A program made the translations under genes and the position numbers. From Firmicutes bacterium UBA6806 (lineage in GTDB: Bacteria; Bacillota; Clostridia; Peptostreptococcales; Acidaminobacteraceae): a DNA stretch of 64,000 bases. Shown here one piece after another: positions 43,501 through 52,473 of the stretch. The notes beneath the pieces are model-generated. The model saw only the letters and a list, made by a program, of their open reading frames with translations, did not search any database and was not told the origin of the DNA. Numbering within the stretch: the first letter of the stretch is position 1; each line of letters opens with the position of its first letter. The stretch covers positions 48,924-112,923 of the forward strand of contig DKFC01000068.1 in the NCBI GenBank assembly GCA_002452745.1, read 5' to 3'.

Positions 43501-44249
43501 GATTTTATAGGCGCACTGTATTTGCCGTCTGCAAACTCAACTGCATTGATCTCTGTTGAAAAAGTCGTATGGCGACAGTGATCCGACCAGTAGGTATCTA
43601 TGACTTTTAGCTCTGTAATGGTTGGGTTTCTCTTTTCCGTTTCACTGAAGTACTGTCTGACATAAGCAAGATCTGCACTTGTCATAGCAAATCCCATACG
43701 CTCTCTATACGACTCCAGCTCCGTTTCGCTCATGTGAATGAACTCGGATACCGTTTCCACTGCATCAGGTATTTGCCACTGCATAGAGGCCGTCTCTGGA
43801 ATACTCATGGACACTTCTCTCGATTCAACTGGGTTGATTAAATAGGCCTTTACCATTTCAAAAGCATCGTCACTTAGATGCCCTTCCAAGAGAATAATGC
43901 GGGACGAGAGAATTTCAGGTCTTTTTTCAAGTGTGACAATTTCAATGCATTGAGCAGCGGAATCTGCCCTCTGGTCATACTGCCCTGGAAGCAATTCAAT
44001 TCTAAAAGCTCTCGTCGCCTTCGGAATAGCCAGTTCACCTTCTTTGACACTGTCCACATTTGGCTCTGATAAAATAAGCGCCTTGATTTCATCTAGCTTT
44101 TGTAAATTTACACCTTCAAGGTCATATGCATTTACGATTCGAACCCCTTTAAGCCCTTCAAGATGGAGTGTTTGCTTTAAATCGCGAAGCATTGCCTTGG
44201 CTTCGACGTTGAAACCCTCTTTTTTTTCCACTAAAATTCTCTTAACCAT
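40506..44249 (-). CDS. purL: Phosphoribosylformylglycinamidine synthase, single-chain
   Basis: 1247 residues, the long clostridial type that fuses synthetase and glutaminase. The catalytic His segment FKNETHNHPTEIEPFGGAATCLGGAIRDP lies near residue 330. The C-terminal class I glutamine amidotransferase has VPAFPGTNCEIDTIRAF, the nucleophile in VIGICNGFQAL and the His-Glu of FSHGEGRFYAEP. It converts FGAR to FGAM. It lies 12 kb from the main pur operon on the same strand and appears monocistronic. The start is behind AGGAGGG. Confidence 0.97.
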   Translation of the reverse strand: MVKRILVEKKEGFNVEAKAMLRDLKQTLHLEGLKGVRIVNAYDLEGVNLQKLDEIKALILSEPNVDSVKEGELAIPKATRAFRIELLPGQYDQRADSAAQCIEIVTLEKRPEILSSRIILLEGHLSDDAFEMVKAYLINPVESREVSMSIPETASMQWQIPDAVETVSEFIHMSETELESYRERMGFAMTSADLAYVRQYFSETEKRNPTITELKVIDTYWSDHCRHTTFSTEINAVEFADGKYSAPIKSAYEDYLAQRRFVYADRERDVTLMDLATINMKTLRKQGGLEDLDVSDEINACSIEVDITVDGEKEPWLLMFKNETHNHPTEIEPFGGAATCLGGAIRDPLSGRSYVYHSMRVTGAADPTVPFEETLEGKLPQKIITQKAAAGFSAYGNQIGLATGLVSEVYDEGFLAKRMEVGAVVGAAPRENIVREKPVEGDIILLVGGRTGRDGIGGATGSSKEHDEESLLACGAEVQKGNPPEERKIQRLFRNPQLSKLIKKCNDFGAGGVSVAIGELADSLIIDLDAVKKKYEGLDGTELAISESQERMAVVISPEDRAGFMAHCASENLEVTEVARVTDDGRLIMKWNGTEILNLSRAFLDTNGVKGNIGIRISEPKAVSYFDDNAFKKESETQENLWHQMLSDLNICSQKGLVERFDNTIGAGTVLMPFGGVTYATPIQTMVAKFPVLKGETDTVSMMSYGYDPQIGKWSPFHGGLYAVVDSIAKIVASGGDYKKARLSLQEYFEKLGKDPEKWGKPFSALLGAGYAQTQFGTAAIGGKDSMSGTFKDINVPPTLISFAVATAEGTEIISPELKEGGNLLGLFYAGRNEAEVVNFDALKDGYDKIHTLIKSGEIISAYAVGKGGVAAALSKMAFGNNIGLKLSTEIDLFEAAYGSIVFEYKGNEKDLEGQGFKSIGRTHEAGTVEVNGCKLSLESLKSTWSKPLDSIFPRVHEGNDVCETITNMSKSTLKPRVKVANPRVLVPAFPGTNCEIDTIRAFEKAGAIAEPFVFRNLTPEATMASIEELVEKLNRSQILAIPGGFSAGDEPEGSGKFIASVFRNPKVAEALMRLIEERDGLVIGICNGFQALVKLGLLPYGEIRTLDEHSPTLTFNSIGRHVARMARVRVASTKSPWLSNVEAGDVFETAFSHGEGRFYAEPAVLESLKANGQIATQYVDLSDKATYEGNYNINGSVLAVEGITSKDGRILGKMGHVERVGKHLYKNIYGESDLKIFEAGVNYFKL

Positions 44250-44410
44250 GTCTGACCCTCCTGTGGCAACCGTTTTAAGGATACGGTATCACCTGTCTCA
44301 TATCATTCAATCACTTTATATTGATTTCTATCTGAATTGCGTCAATAGTCTCTTATGATTTTATTTTAGCATAGGTCATATCATAAATAAAATTAATATT
44401 ATTAATGGTT

Positions 44411-44454
44411 AAAATAAGCCCTGCTAATCATTTGCTGATTTGCAGGGCTTATTT
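44411..44454 (-). terminator. Terminator after the second histidine kinase
   Basis: Perfect 13-bp arms AAATAAGCCCTGC / GCAGGGCTTATTT (44412-44424 and 44442-44454), with T-rich minus-strand exit. It separates the kinase from purL. Confidence 0.85.
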
Positions 44455-44461
44455 ATATAAG

Positions 44462-45889
44462 TTATTTCAATTTAAAATTCAGTTCAAAAACAGCGCCTTC
44501 TTCTCCGTTATACGCTTTTATGTCTCCATCATTAAGCGAAACTGCCGTCTTGACAATGGCAAGTCCCAGTCCGTGATTCCCCCCTGTTCCCTTGTAAAAT
44601 CGGTCGAATAAAAACTCAATGTCCTTCGCCCTGAATCCCATACCGTCATCTTTTATGCGCAAAGTGCATTTTTCATCATGTCGTTCGGCTTCTACCCAAA
44701 CCTTTGATTTTGCATGGCGAATTGCATTGCTGAGCAAATTGGACATGATTTTTTCAAGGTGGGCTTCGTCCACATTCAATACCAAGTCCTCATCACAAGT
44801 ATACGACATTTCTTTGCCTTCTTTCAGAGCGAGACCCTCCGCTCGTTTAATGGTCTCCATAAGATACGGCTTCAAACAAATATCCGATTTTATAATCTTT
44901 GAAGATGAACTTTCCAGACGTGACAAAGTGATGAGTTCATCTACCAGTTCTTTAAGCCTAACACTCTCATCGGCAATAATTTGCGCCGGACTCTCACATT
45001 CCTTGAACACACCGTTTACAAGTCCCTCTGCGTATCCCTGAATCGACATAAGTGGTGTCCTCAACTCATGAGAGACATTTTGAAGAAAATTCCTCTGGGT
45101 CATGTCTTGATTTTCCAATTTCTTGCTCATATCGCTTAAACTCGTGGTCAGCCGGTGAAGTTCATATGTGCTTTGATTTGTAATAATCCCTCCATATTTG
45201 CCTTTAGAGATTTCATCAGCATAGTCAGATGCTTCTATAATAGGTTTTGAAATGCCCTCCGCAATTCGCTTTACGATAAAGCTCCCCGCCAAAATGGACA
45301 GGGCGATGATGCTCACCAAAATAATATTAATACGCCTCATCATGGTGTTAGCAGAGTCCAGCGACGAGACATACACAGCATGGAACTGCCGTTGTGTCGG
45401 GGAAGGTTCTTTTATTTCCACAGTTGCCCCTGCCACTAAAAAGATCTTGTTGTTGACGTGAACTCTCTGAATCCCGTCTATCTCCTGAATTGGATACAAG
45501 TCCGTTATGGCCTTCACCAGTTCAGGATCTCTATTGGAATGTGTTGGAAAAATCAGTTCTCCATTTCTTGAAAAAATAAAGACATCTGTATTCGTAGCCA
45601 TCTTTGAAATCTTAAAAACTTCGTTCAAAAAATCTATTTGATCTCCAAATCGCTTTCGATCGTCTTCACTCTCAAAATCCACTGGTTTTTTTATAAGCTG
45701 CTGTTTGAGCAGCATGTTGGTGGTAATTAGTGTATTGCGAATTTCCTCTCTGCCGCTCTTTTCAATATAGAATTTCATCGACACATTGAAGAAGATGAGA
45801 ATCACCAGTGGCAACAAAATCATGAAGCCAATATAGGGCCTCAAAATTCTCTGCTCAATGGTCACTTTTTTCTTAGACATCTGTCTCAT
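44462..45889 (-). CDS. HAMP-containing sensor histidine kinase
   Basis: 475 residues. An N-terminal helix (about 22-42) is followed by an extracellular region of about 145 residues, a second helix near 190-210 and a HAMP segment. HisKA has NVSHELRTPLMSIQGY near residue 275, and HATPase_c has the N-box KIMSNLLSNAIRHAK and GLGLAIVKT. The start at 45889 lies just after the response-regulator stop, with GGAGG ten bases before it. It is the partner of the regulator upstream. Confidence 0.92.
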   Translation of the reverse strand: MRQMSKKKVTIEQRILRPYIGFMILLPLVILIFFNVSMKFYIEKSGREEIRNTLITTNMLLKQQLIKKPVDFESEDDRKRFGDQIDFLNEVFKISKMATNTDVFIFSRNGELIFPTHSNRDPELVKAITDLYPIQEIDGIQRVHVNNKIFLVAGATVEIKEPSPTQRQFHAVYVSSLDSANTMMRRINIILVSIIALSILAGSFIVKRIAEGISKPIIEASDYADEISKGKYGGIITNQSTYELHRLTTSLSDMSKKLENQDMTQRNFLQNVSHELRTPLMSIQGYAEGLVNGVFKECESPAQIIADESVRLKELVDELITLSRLESSSSKIIKSDICLKPYLMETIKRAEGLALKEGKEMSYTCDEDLVLNVDEAHLEKIMSNLLSNAIRHAKSKVWVEAERHDEKCTLRIKDDGMGFRAKDIEFLFDRFYKGTGGNHGLGLAIVKTAVSLNDGDIKAYNGEEGAVFELNFKLK

Positions 45890-45894
45890 AAAGT

Positions 45895-46578
45895 CTAGTC
45901 CTCCGTCTCCAATCTGAATCCATAACCCCAAACAGCTGAAATTCTGACCTTTGTTTGAGTCAACTTCTTTCGAAGCCTCTTGACCACGTCATCGGTTGCT
46001 CTTGTATCCACTTCAAAATCGAACTTCCAGACGTTTTTAAGAAGCTCTTCCCGCGAAACTGCTCTGTCTTGATTTTCAAACAGATACGTCATCAGGGCAA
46101 ATTCAGTAGGTGTCGTCTCTATCACCACATCGCCAACTCTCACTTCTCTGACCTTGACATCTATGGTAATATCCCCATATTTTAGAAAGTCGATTTGTAT
46201 GGTCTTCTGATCCAGCTGAATTCTCCTGAAAATTGCCTTGACTCTAGCCACAAGTTCCACTGGCGAAAACGGCTTCACCAAGTAGTCGTCACTGCCAATA
46301 GTGATGCCCATAATCCTGTCCAGTTCACTGTCTCTAGCAGAGACGATGAAAATTGGCACGTTGTGATGTTCCCTTATCTTAGAACAGAGCGACAGCCCAT
46401 CTATCCCCGGCATCATAATATCTAAAATCAGCATATCAGCGGGTTCTTCCACAAAAGCCCTGTAGAGACTCTCGCCATCTTCAAAGGTCTTTACCCTGAA
46501 TCCGTCATTTTTGAGGAAGCTCTGAATCAAGTCCCTTATGTTTTTTTCATCGTCTGCAACATATATCATTTGTTCCAT
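45895..46578 (-). CDS. OmpR-family response regulator
   Basis: 227 residues: receiver with Asp9-Asp10 acidic pair, phospho-acceptor Asp53 (LILDIMMPGIDG) and switch Lys in SPVELVARVK context, then a winged helix with TPTEFALMTYLFEN and DDVVKRLRKKLTQ. It is co-transcribed with the HAMP kinase and divergent from the small exported protein. The divergent partner is a natural candidate target. Confidence 0.94.
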   Translation of the reverse strand: MEQMIYVADDEKNIRDLIQSFLKNDGFRVKTFEDGESLYRAFVEEPADMLILDIMMPGIDGLSLCSKIREHHNVPIFIVSARDSELDRIMGITIGSDDYLVKPFSPVELVARVKAIFRRIQLDQKTIQIDFLKYGDITIDVKVREVRVGDVVIETTPTEFALMTYLFENQDRAVSREELLKNVWKFDFEVDTRATDDVVKRLRKKLTQTKVRISAVWGYGFRLETED

Positions 46579-46663
46579 ATAATCACCTCATCTTTATAGC
46601 ATCATCATACCATATCTCAGGTCACATTTTATACTTACCTCAGTTTTGCCACAGTTTAACCTT

Positions 46664-46713
46664 TGATATGACATCACCCGTTTTGTTATGCTTGATTTGT
46701 GATAAGACATCAC
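46664..46713 (+). promoter_or_regulatory. Promoter with direct repeats upstream of the small exported protein
   Basis: TTGATA (46664-46669), an 18-base spacer and TATGCT (46688-46693) form a promoter. A 13-bp direct repeat, GATATGACATCAC (46665-46677) and GATAAGACATCAC (46701-46713), straddles it. OmpR-family regulators bind direct repeats, though usually at shorter spacing. Confidence 0.45.
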
Positions 46714-46737
46714 AACAAATCGAAAGGAGAATTCACC

Positions 46738-47370
46738 ATGAATCATATGTTAAAAAACGTCATTACATTTGGGCTAATCGGCTCACTTATGCTACCAATC
46801 GCTTCATTTGCAGATAATGCAGATGCTACTACAACTACCGAAAAGCCTATAAAAGGCGTCGAAAGAGAACACAATGGCGATTTCCCTGGCAAAGGCGGCC
46901 ACGACCGTCTAGACGCAAGACTGGATGAAACAATCGTCCTCTATGCGCCAGAGCTTCTTGACGAATACGAGCAAGCTGTGGAGGCTCAAAAAGAAATTCG
47001 CGATGCCATAAGCGAGCTGAACAAATCGAGGTTCTCATCGCAAACAGACGGCCTTAAATCACTTCTCACTAGCTTAAAAGATCAGCTTGAAGCAGGCTCA
47101 ATCACCAGAGATGAAGCGAAAACTCAGCTCGAAGCGTTCCATGAGACTCAAAAGGCAAACAGAGACTCTACAAAAACAGAATTCGACTCCCTTAAAGAAA
47201 CTTATAATGCGGACAAAGACAGCCAAAAAACACTTATGGAAAACTTGAAAACAGCAATCGAAGCGGAAGACGACGCAGCCATTACATCTGCTCTCTCTGC
47301 TATCATAACAGCGCTTGAAAACCGCACTGCATCCGACCAAGCTATCTACAATCAAATGCTTAATCAATAA
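46738..47370 (+). CDS. Small exported helical protein of unknown function
   Basis: 210 residues. A signal peptide (MNHMLKNVITFGLIGSLMLPIASFA) precedes an acidic, lysine-rich, almost wholly helical mature part with heptad-like spacing from about residue 50 to the end, suggesting a coiled coil. No domain I recognise. The layout next to a divergent response regulator and kinase resembles cpxP-cpxRA, where an exported helical protein modulates the kinase, but no LTxxQ motif of CpxP/Spy is visible. The start at 46738 follows AAAGGAG. Confidence 0.7.
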   Translation: MNHMLKNVITFGLIGSLMLPIASFADNADATTTTEKPIKGVEREHNGDFPGKGGHDRLDARLDETIVLYAPELLDEYEQAVEAQKEIRDAISELNKSRFSSQTDGLKSLLTSLKDQLEAGSITRDEAKTQLEAFHETQKANRDSTKTEFDSLKETYNADKDSQKTLMENLKTAIEAEDDAAITSALSAIITALENRTASDQAIYNQMLNQ

Positions 47371-47386
47371 ATGCACCATTCTTGCA

Positions 47387-47422
47387 AAAAGACGATTCCC
47401 TCTGTCTCGGGAATCGTCTTTT
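47387..47422. terminator. Bidirectional terminator
   Basis: Perfect 14-bp arms AAAAGACGATTCCC / GGGAATCGTCTTTT with an eight-base loop. It separates the small exported protein from the convergent NHL-repeat gene. Confidence 0.9.
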
Positions 47423-47513
47423 ATCTATTGTCCTCTATAAAATTGCAGTCATCAAATTACGGTTTCCACTATCTGTATCTGCTTTTACATTACATTCCTC
47501 TTCTCTCAGCAAG

Positions 47514-48953
47514 TTATTCCATTTCTATGATTGCGTGATGGGAATCCAACAGATGCAGGTCTATATTCAATATTTTCTCCACACCCTCCACCGAGAGATA
47601 ACTGTTGTCATTAAAGAGTCTCATTCCAGAACGCTCGTCTATCATCCCTTGACTGTCAGCACTTTCATAAAAGACACTTCTGCTGGACTCTTGCCACTGA
47701 ACCCCATATTCATGCGCTTCCATAACAGCCCTAAACGGAAGGTAAACAACGCCATTTTCTTCTATAATCGGCCTTGAAAGAATCAGGAGATTCCCATCTT
47801 TCCAAAAGCTCCATGCCTCAGTTGTTCTCTGAGGGTCAATCAGACTTTCAAGTGATTTTTCAGAGCCACTAAAGACAGCATCACTATAGTCAATGTCAAT
47901 CTCTTTTACTTCGTTATTCCACATATCTGATACAATGAGTTTTCCATTTCGAATAGCGATCCCTGTCGGGGTGTTAAATCTCGCCGATTCAAGCGTCCCA
48001 ACAGTGTTCCCTGAAAACAGACTGCCAGCGTAAGTTTCCACTGCACCATCTGCTGTAATCACTCGGATCACATGATTCCAAGAGTCTGAAACGAATATAT
48101 TTCCCTTGTTGTCCATGACAAATCCCTTAGGAAAATTAAATCGCGCCTCTCCCTTTCTCGCATCCACAAGCCCCGTCTCACCATAGCCATTTGAATCATT
48201 TATTCCAGTATAACCTGCAACCAGTGAAATAACACCGTTTTGAACGCGCTTAATCGCTTGATTGCCACTGTCCAAAATATACAAAACACCGGAGGCTGTC
48301 ATTAAAATATCACTTGGCTCGTTCAACGCCGCTGTCTGAAGTGTGATTCCGTCGGGTCTAAAAACCAACGTCTGAGTAATCCCGCTTCCGTCTATTTTGC
48401 AAATCCTGTTATTGAGTGTATCTGCTACATAGAGGTTGCCATCCGTCGTTTGCCACACAGCAGAAGGCATGTTGAATTGTGCCTTTTCAGCCGTTCCATC
48501 TGCCCTTCCAGCAACACCTGTTCCCGCTATTGTCACCACACGTCCATCTGCAATCTTGCGAATCACGTGATTTTCTGTATCTGCTACAATCAGCTCGCCC
48601 TGCTCAGTGGCAAAGACGTCTCGAGGTCTCTTAAATTTAGATTCCAGTGCTGGACCATCTTTCAGACCTCCCTTTGGGAATCCCATGCTGTTCTTTCCAG
48701 TGTAGCTCCCTGCCACAATCTCAATCCCCAATGGAGATATTTTTTTTATCATGTTGTTGTACGTATCCGCTACATAGAGATTGCCCTCTTTGTCTACAGA
48801 AATTCCATAGGGTTGGTTCAGCCCATCTTTGACATCACTTTTCACTTCTGGCTCTCTACTGGTCAAACTCACAACTTCCGCTTCCAAGGCGAAAGCAAAT
48901 TGAGATGCCATGAGCAATACGCACATGATCGCCGTTATCAGTTTTTTTCTCAT
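47514..48953 (-). CDS. Secreted NHL-repeat protein
   Basis: 479 residues with a signal peptide (MRKKLITAIMCVLLMASQFAFA). About residues 45-370 hold five or six NHL-type beta-propeller blades, each with a NLYVADTYNNMIKKI or DNKGNIFVSDSWNHVIRVI pattern and an intervening GTAEKAQFNMPSAVW-type linker. The C-terminal 90 residues (YLPFRAVMEAHEYGVQWQESS) form a copper-amine-oxidase-N-like module like that in the SleB protein. No catalytic site is visible. The start at 48953 follows GGGGGGAG. It is coupled to the FecR-domain protein gene, just 17 bases downstream of its stop. Confidence 0.8.
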   Translation of the reverse strand: MRKKLITAIMCVLLMASQFAFALEAEVVSLTSREPEVKSDVKDGLNQPYGISVDKEGNLYVADTYNNMIKKISPLGIEIVAGSYTGKNSMGFPKGGLKDGPALESKFKRPRDVFATEQGELIVADTENHVIRKIADGRVVTIAGTGVAGRADGTAEKAQFNMPSAVWQTTDGNLYVADTLNNRICKIDGSGITQTLVFRPDGITLQTAALNEPSDILMTASGVLYILDSGNQAIKRVQNGVISLVAGYTGINDSNGYGETGLVDARKGEARFNFPKGFVMDNKGNIFVSDSWNHVIRVITADGAVETYAGSLFSGNTVGTLESARFNTPTGIAIRNGKLIVSDMWNNEVKEIDIDYSDAVFSGSEKSLESLIDPQRTTEAWSFWKDGNLLILSRPIIEENGVVYLPFRAVMEAHEYGVQWQESSRSVFYESADSQGMIDERSGMRLFNDNSYLSVEGVEKILNIDLHLLDSHHAIIEME

Positions 48954-48970
48954 CCGTCTCCCCCCTTTGG

Positions 48971-51900
48971 TTATTCTACAGTCCATTTTGTGCCATCATA
49001 ATGCAAAATAATCTCTTCAGATTCAAACCCGCCCTGATACTCGTTGGCATAACAATTGGTAATGCCCTTGACGCCACTTAATATAAGCTCATCTTCTGTA
49101 ACAGGCGGTTCCTCTGCTGTGAGAATTAACGACTTGTGATCTGCTCCAAAGGCGGCTTCAACTTCGTACGTCTCATCTGTATTATAGACAAATGGCACTA
49201 TGATTGAATACTCAATTGCGTTAAACGTCTCAATATAATCATCAAATGTGACGATTATTTCCTTGTTGTTGTCGCCAAATACCACCGAAGAAACCTCTAC
49301 GCCTCTGGTTCTGACGACACTATCCATTGTTGGCGTCTCAAATGGACCTCCGATCTCTCCCATTGGCAGATAGGATTCCCCACTTTCGGATTTCAACCCC
49401 ATATCGCCTTCTATCCTCAAATGGGCATCTTCCATTTCATAAAGGTAATTTGCCATCATGCTGACATAAGTCGATTCACTTTCAGAAATGGTGGTCATCG
49501 GGAATCCAGAGATGGTGACTTCATTACCGGCAATTGAAGTATCTGTTCCCTCAATATCAAATGTGCTGCTGGCAAAAGCACCTGTCCCAGTAAGCTTAAT
49601 TTGACTCAAATCCAAAGATGACGTTTCATCTAACGCTTCCGAAAAAACCATTTTAACGTATTTTTCATCATATGGTTGAGATAAGTCTATAGAAGAACCC
49701 ACCATGACAGGATCAGCGCCATCTGTCAGTTGGACATCTGTTTCAGCATTCAAATATCGACCGCTAAAACCTCTAATCATACCGACGTCTGGAACATTCA
49801 CACTGCCAATAGCATCTGTATTGTACACATATTCAGTCACAGTCAGATAAATCTTCTCGTCATAGAGCTCGTCGCCACTGACATCTGTGGCTAATTGACC
49901 TGTCATGACGTCTGTCAACCCTATTTTGCTGGAGGTTATGGTCAATCCCGAATCTGCATAGCTGCTGTCCTCAACGGCTTCGTTGAAGGTCAATTCAACG
50001 GCATCCACTTTTCCATTTTTGTCTAAGTCCATCGTCTTGGCTGAGAGTAATTTGATATACGGAGAATTCGCCTGCCAAAATCCATTCTCATGGACGATTC
50101 CAAATTTGCTTCTAATCACATCCTCATTTGTCATCACCATTGGATTTTCTGATAAATCATAAAGTCCATCCAAATCAACACTAAATTCAGTTATATCTGA
50201 AAGCGGTTCTTCCAACGTAAATACGACTGTTAAACTAATCTTGTCATAATACTGATTTTCAAAGAATTTTGAATCAATTATAGCACTTCCATTTTCAACG
50301 ATTACTTTGTCTTCAATCGCCTCCAGATACGCTTGAAGGTTTGAACTTTTCAGATAATCTGAAAATGTAATTTTGACCGTTGCGGTGGTTGTCCCCTCAC
50401 CAGTTACGCTCACTGAGCTGACCTTTCCCCGCTTTGTATCGGCCTTATAACTTGTCACTTGCAAGTTTTCATCTAAAATGCTGGTGTTCCCAGAGGTATC
50501 TGTCAATTGAATCTCTGTATCGGGATCAAATTTAAAGCGCATGCTCTCATAACCGTTTGCCGCCATGCCCACAAGACCTTCCACAGTTGGCCTTGTCAGC
50601 TTAATGGCCTTTATGTCACTTCCAGTAAAACTCGACTGCCCAAAGTAGAGCTCAATGCCCTCTGAATATGCCATGCCCATATTTGAAACAACTCTGGTGT
50701 TCTGCCAGAAGTCAGGGCCATAACTTGACAGCGGTTCTGAAAAAGTCATCTTTACGAACTGACTTCCCGCATCGCCGTCCAAGAAAATTTCAGTTCCCAG
50801 AATTTGAGGTGCGACGCCATCTTGCACACTGATTCCAGAGACAGTTCCCAGTGCAGCGCCATTCATTCCCTTTATAATCCCAGAATTCGATATGCTGAAC
50901 AGACCTGTGGGCTGCGTGTTCATGCTCATGCCATTGGTGTTGATTTTCAAGACGATGGATTCATCATCAACTGTATTTTCATACCCCTCTATAGCATCAT
51001 ATGATATTTCAGATGTGTCCACAGTGCCCAGTCCCGCCTGTGACGAAAAGGTTATTGGGCTATTAACGACAAACGTGCTGTCGTCAACCGGCTTGTCAAA
51101 TGTCACAATCAGATGATCTGCGATGCCATCATTTTGATTTGAATCAACGGCTTTAACACTGAGTAGTGAAATGCTTTCAGCCGAACCGCCTCCATTTGAG
51201 CCACCTCCGCCTGAACCACCGCCATCCGATCCGCCACTTGGCGCTTCTGCTGGTGCCTGTGCTTCGTTGGAATCGTCCATGCCTTCATATATAATACCAT
51301 CTATTCCTTCGCCTTCATCCTCACCTTGAGGTTGTTCATTCTGCTTTTGCTGAATCAGAGCATCCAGTTCATCTATGAGAGCTGGCTCGTATTCATCTGG
51401 TGTTTCTGCAATGATTTCAAGGACGAATAAATCTAGGTCAACAGCCCCTATTTGTTTGGCCTTTGCAACCCCTGCAACGACCTCCTGAATATTGATGTCT
51501 TCTATCTTTTGACCACCGTCAATCAGAGCCTTAAGCGCATCGGAAATACCCTGCACCAACTTGGGATTTAATGTGACAGCTTCATTGGCGTTCGCATAGA
51601 GTTCCACCTCATCTGTTCTCTCACTGCCGAAAAGACTGGTCTTCATGCTCACGCGTCCCTCTAAAACCACGAGTTCTGTTTCACCCTGTTCCTCGGCATC
51701 CCCTGTTACCGCATTTGAATACTTTACATAGAATTTCGTTCCCTTAGCCCCCATTACAGCTGTTGGCGTCTCAATCTCAAATGAGTCATCTCCCCCCAGT
51801 GGCTTGCTGAGCGATGCCCACACTTTTCCGCTAAACAACTTGATATTGGTGGAATCACCTCCTGATTCCGCCTCGGACATCAGCTCGCTGAGGCTCATGT

Positions 51901-52165
51901 AGGTTTTTTCACCTACTTTGACATACTTGTCATCATTGATTTTAAGCGCAATAGATGACTTTTTCCCAGTGATGATTCGATCACCGTGCTCAAGAACCGT
52001 TGACACCTCTGGCGCAAAGGCCTTTTCGCCTCCTGCCTTTAAGATAGATACCGTTCCCGTGACCTCCACCACTGTTGCTGTCTTGTACGTAACGGCATAT
52101 CCAATAGGCATTCCCATCAGGATCATCAAAACCGCCAATATAACAGCCATTGACTTTCGTCTCAT
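48971..52165 (-). CDS. Large surface protein with FecR domain and Ig-like repeats
   Basis: 1064 residues. A signal peptide (1-24) leads to a FecR domain (about 30-190; VVEVTGTVSILKAGG, TPTAVMGAKGTKFYV). A helical region and a Gly/Ser-rich linker (about 300-330) follow. The rest consists of Ig-like/SbsA-type modules. A module pair starting LLSVKAVDSNQNDGIADH near 335 is repeated from LLSAKTMDLDKNGKVDA near 707, each beginning with a DxNxDG-like calcium-binding-type loop. No sortase motif is visible. In Gram-positives such a FecR domain is probably a wall or polymer-binding module; no role in iron signalling is implied. Confidence 0.75.
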   Translation of the reverse strand: MRRKSMAVILAVLMILMGMPIGYAVTYKTATVVEVTGTVSILKAGGEKAFAPEVSTVLEHGDRIITGKKSSIALKINDDKYVKVGEKTYMSLSELMSEAESGGDSTNIKLFSGKVWASLSKPLGGDDSFEIETPTAVMGAKGTKFYVKYSNAVTGDAEEQGETELVVLEGRVSMKTSLFGSERTDEVELYANANEAVTLNPKLVQGISDALKALIDGGQKIEDINIQEVVAGVAKAKQIGAVDLDLFVLEIIAETPDEYEPALIDELDALIQQKQNEQPQGEDEGEGIDGIIYEGMDDSNEAQAPAEAPSGGSDGGGSGGGGSNGGGSAESISLLSVKAVDSNQNDGIADHLIVTFDKPVDDSTFVVNSPITFSSQAGLGTVDTSEISYDAIEGYENTVDDESIVLKINTNGMSMNTQPTGLFSISNSGIIKGMNGAALGTVSGISVQDGVAPQILGTEIFLDGDAGSQFVKMTFSEPLSSYGPDFWQNTRVVSNMGMAYSEGIELYFGQSSFTGSDIKAIKLTRPTVEGLVGMAANGYESMRFKFDPDTEIQLTDTSGNTSILDENLQVTSYKADTKRGKVSSVSVTGEGTTTATVKITFSDYLKSSNLQAYLEAIEDKVIVENGSAIIDSKFFENQYYDKISLTVVFTLEEPLSDITEFSVDLDGLYDLSENPMVMTNEDVIRSKFGIVHENGFWQANSPYIKLLSAKTMDLDKNGKVDAVELTFNEAVEDSSYADSGLTITSSKIGLTDVMTGQLATDVSGDELYDEKIYLTVTEYVYNTDAIGSVNVPDVGMIRGFSGRYLNAETDVQLTDGADPVMVGSSIDLSQPYDEKYVKMVFSEALDETSSLDLSQIKLTGTGAFASSTFDIEGTDTSIAGNEVTISGFPMTTISESESTYVSMMANYLYEMEDAHLRIEGDMGLKSESGESYLPMGEIGGPFETPTMDSVVRTRGVEVSSVVFGDNNKEIIVTFDDYIETFNAIEYSIIVPFVYNTDETYEVEAAFGADHKSLILTAEEPPVTEDELILSGVKGITNCYANEYQGGFESEEIILHYDGTKWTVE

Positions 52166-52362
52166 CTTGTTTCCCCCCTCTTCTTTTTTATATGCCCCCA
52201 GTTGTCTTATGTATCAATGTCATTTGGTTCGAATTATACCCTTTTTGTCTTATGTACTCTTATTTTAACTTATTTTTTCGCTCATAAAAGGTTCATACAC
52301 AAATTTAACAAAAAAAGCATGCTCCACGCCGTTTAAATTGTTACATTTTCGAAAAAAAGTGT

Positions 52363-52387
52363 TATAATATTCATAAGCTGAGCTTAT
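52363..52387 (+). promoter_or_regulatory. Promoter and LysR-type palindrome ahead of the glycogen operon
   Basis: TGTTATAAT ends at 52368 (extended -10). Just downstream, at 52373-52387, ATAAGCTGAGCTTAT is a perfect palindrome about a single base and fits the T-N11-A pattern of LysR operators. It would overlap the transcription start. The rest of the 52166-52473 gap holds no other feature I recognise. Confidence 0.55.
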
Positions 52388-52473
52388 CAGTTTTAAATTA
52401 AACATTAATTTAACTTCTTTCTAATTTAATACCATTTCAAATAGCATTTATTTTTACAGTCAAGGAGTCCATC

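Noticed and set aside
48971..52165. FecR protein as part of an iron-siderophore sigma-factor system
   Set aside because: No ECF sigma factor or TonB receptor is nearby and the cell type appears Gram-positive. FecR domains also occur as surface modules.
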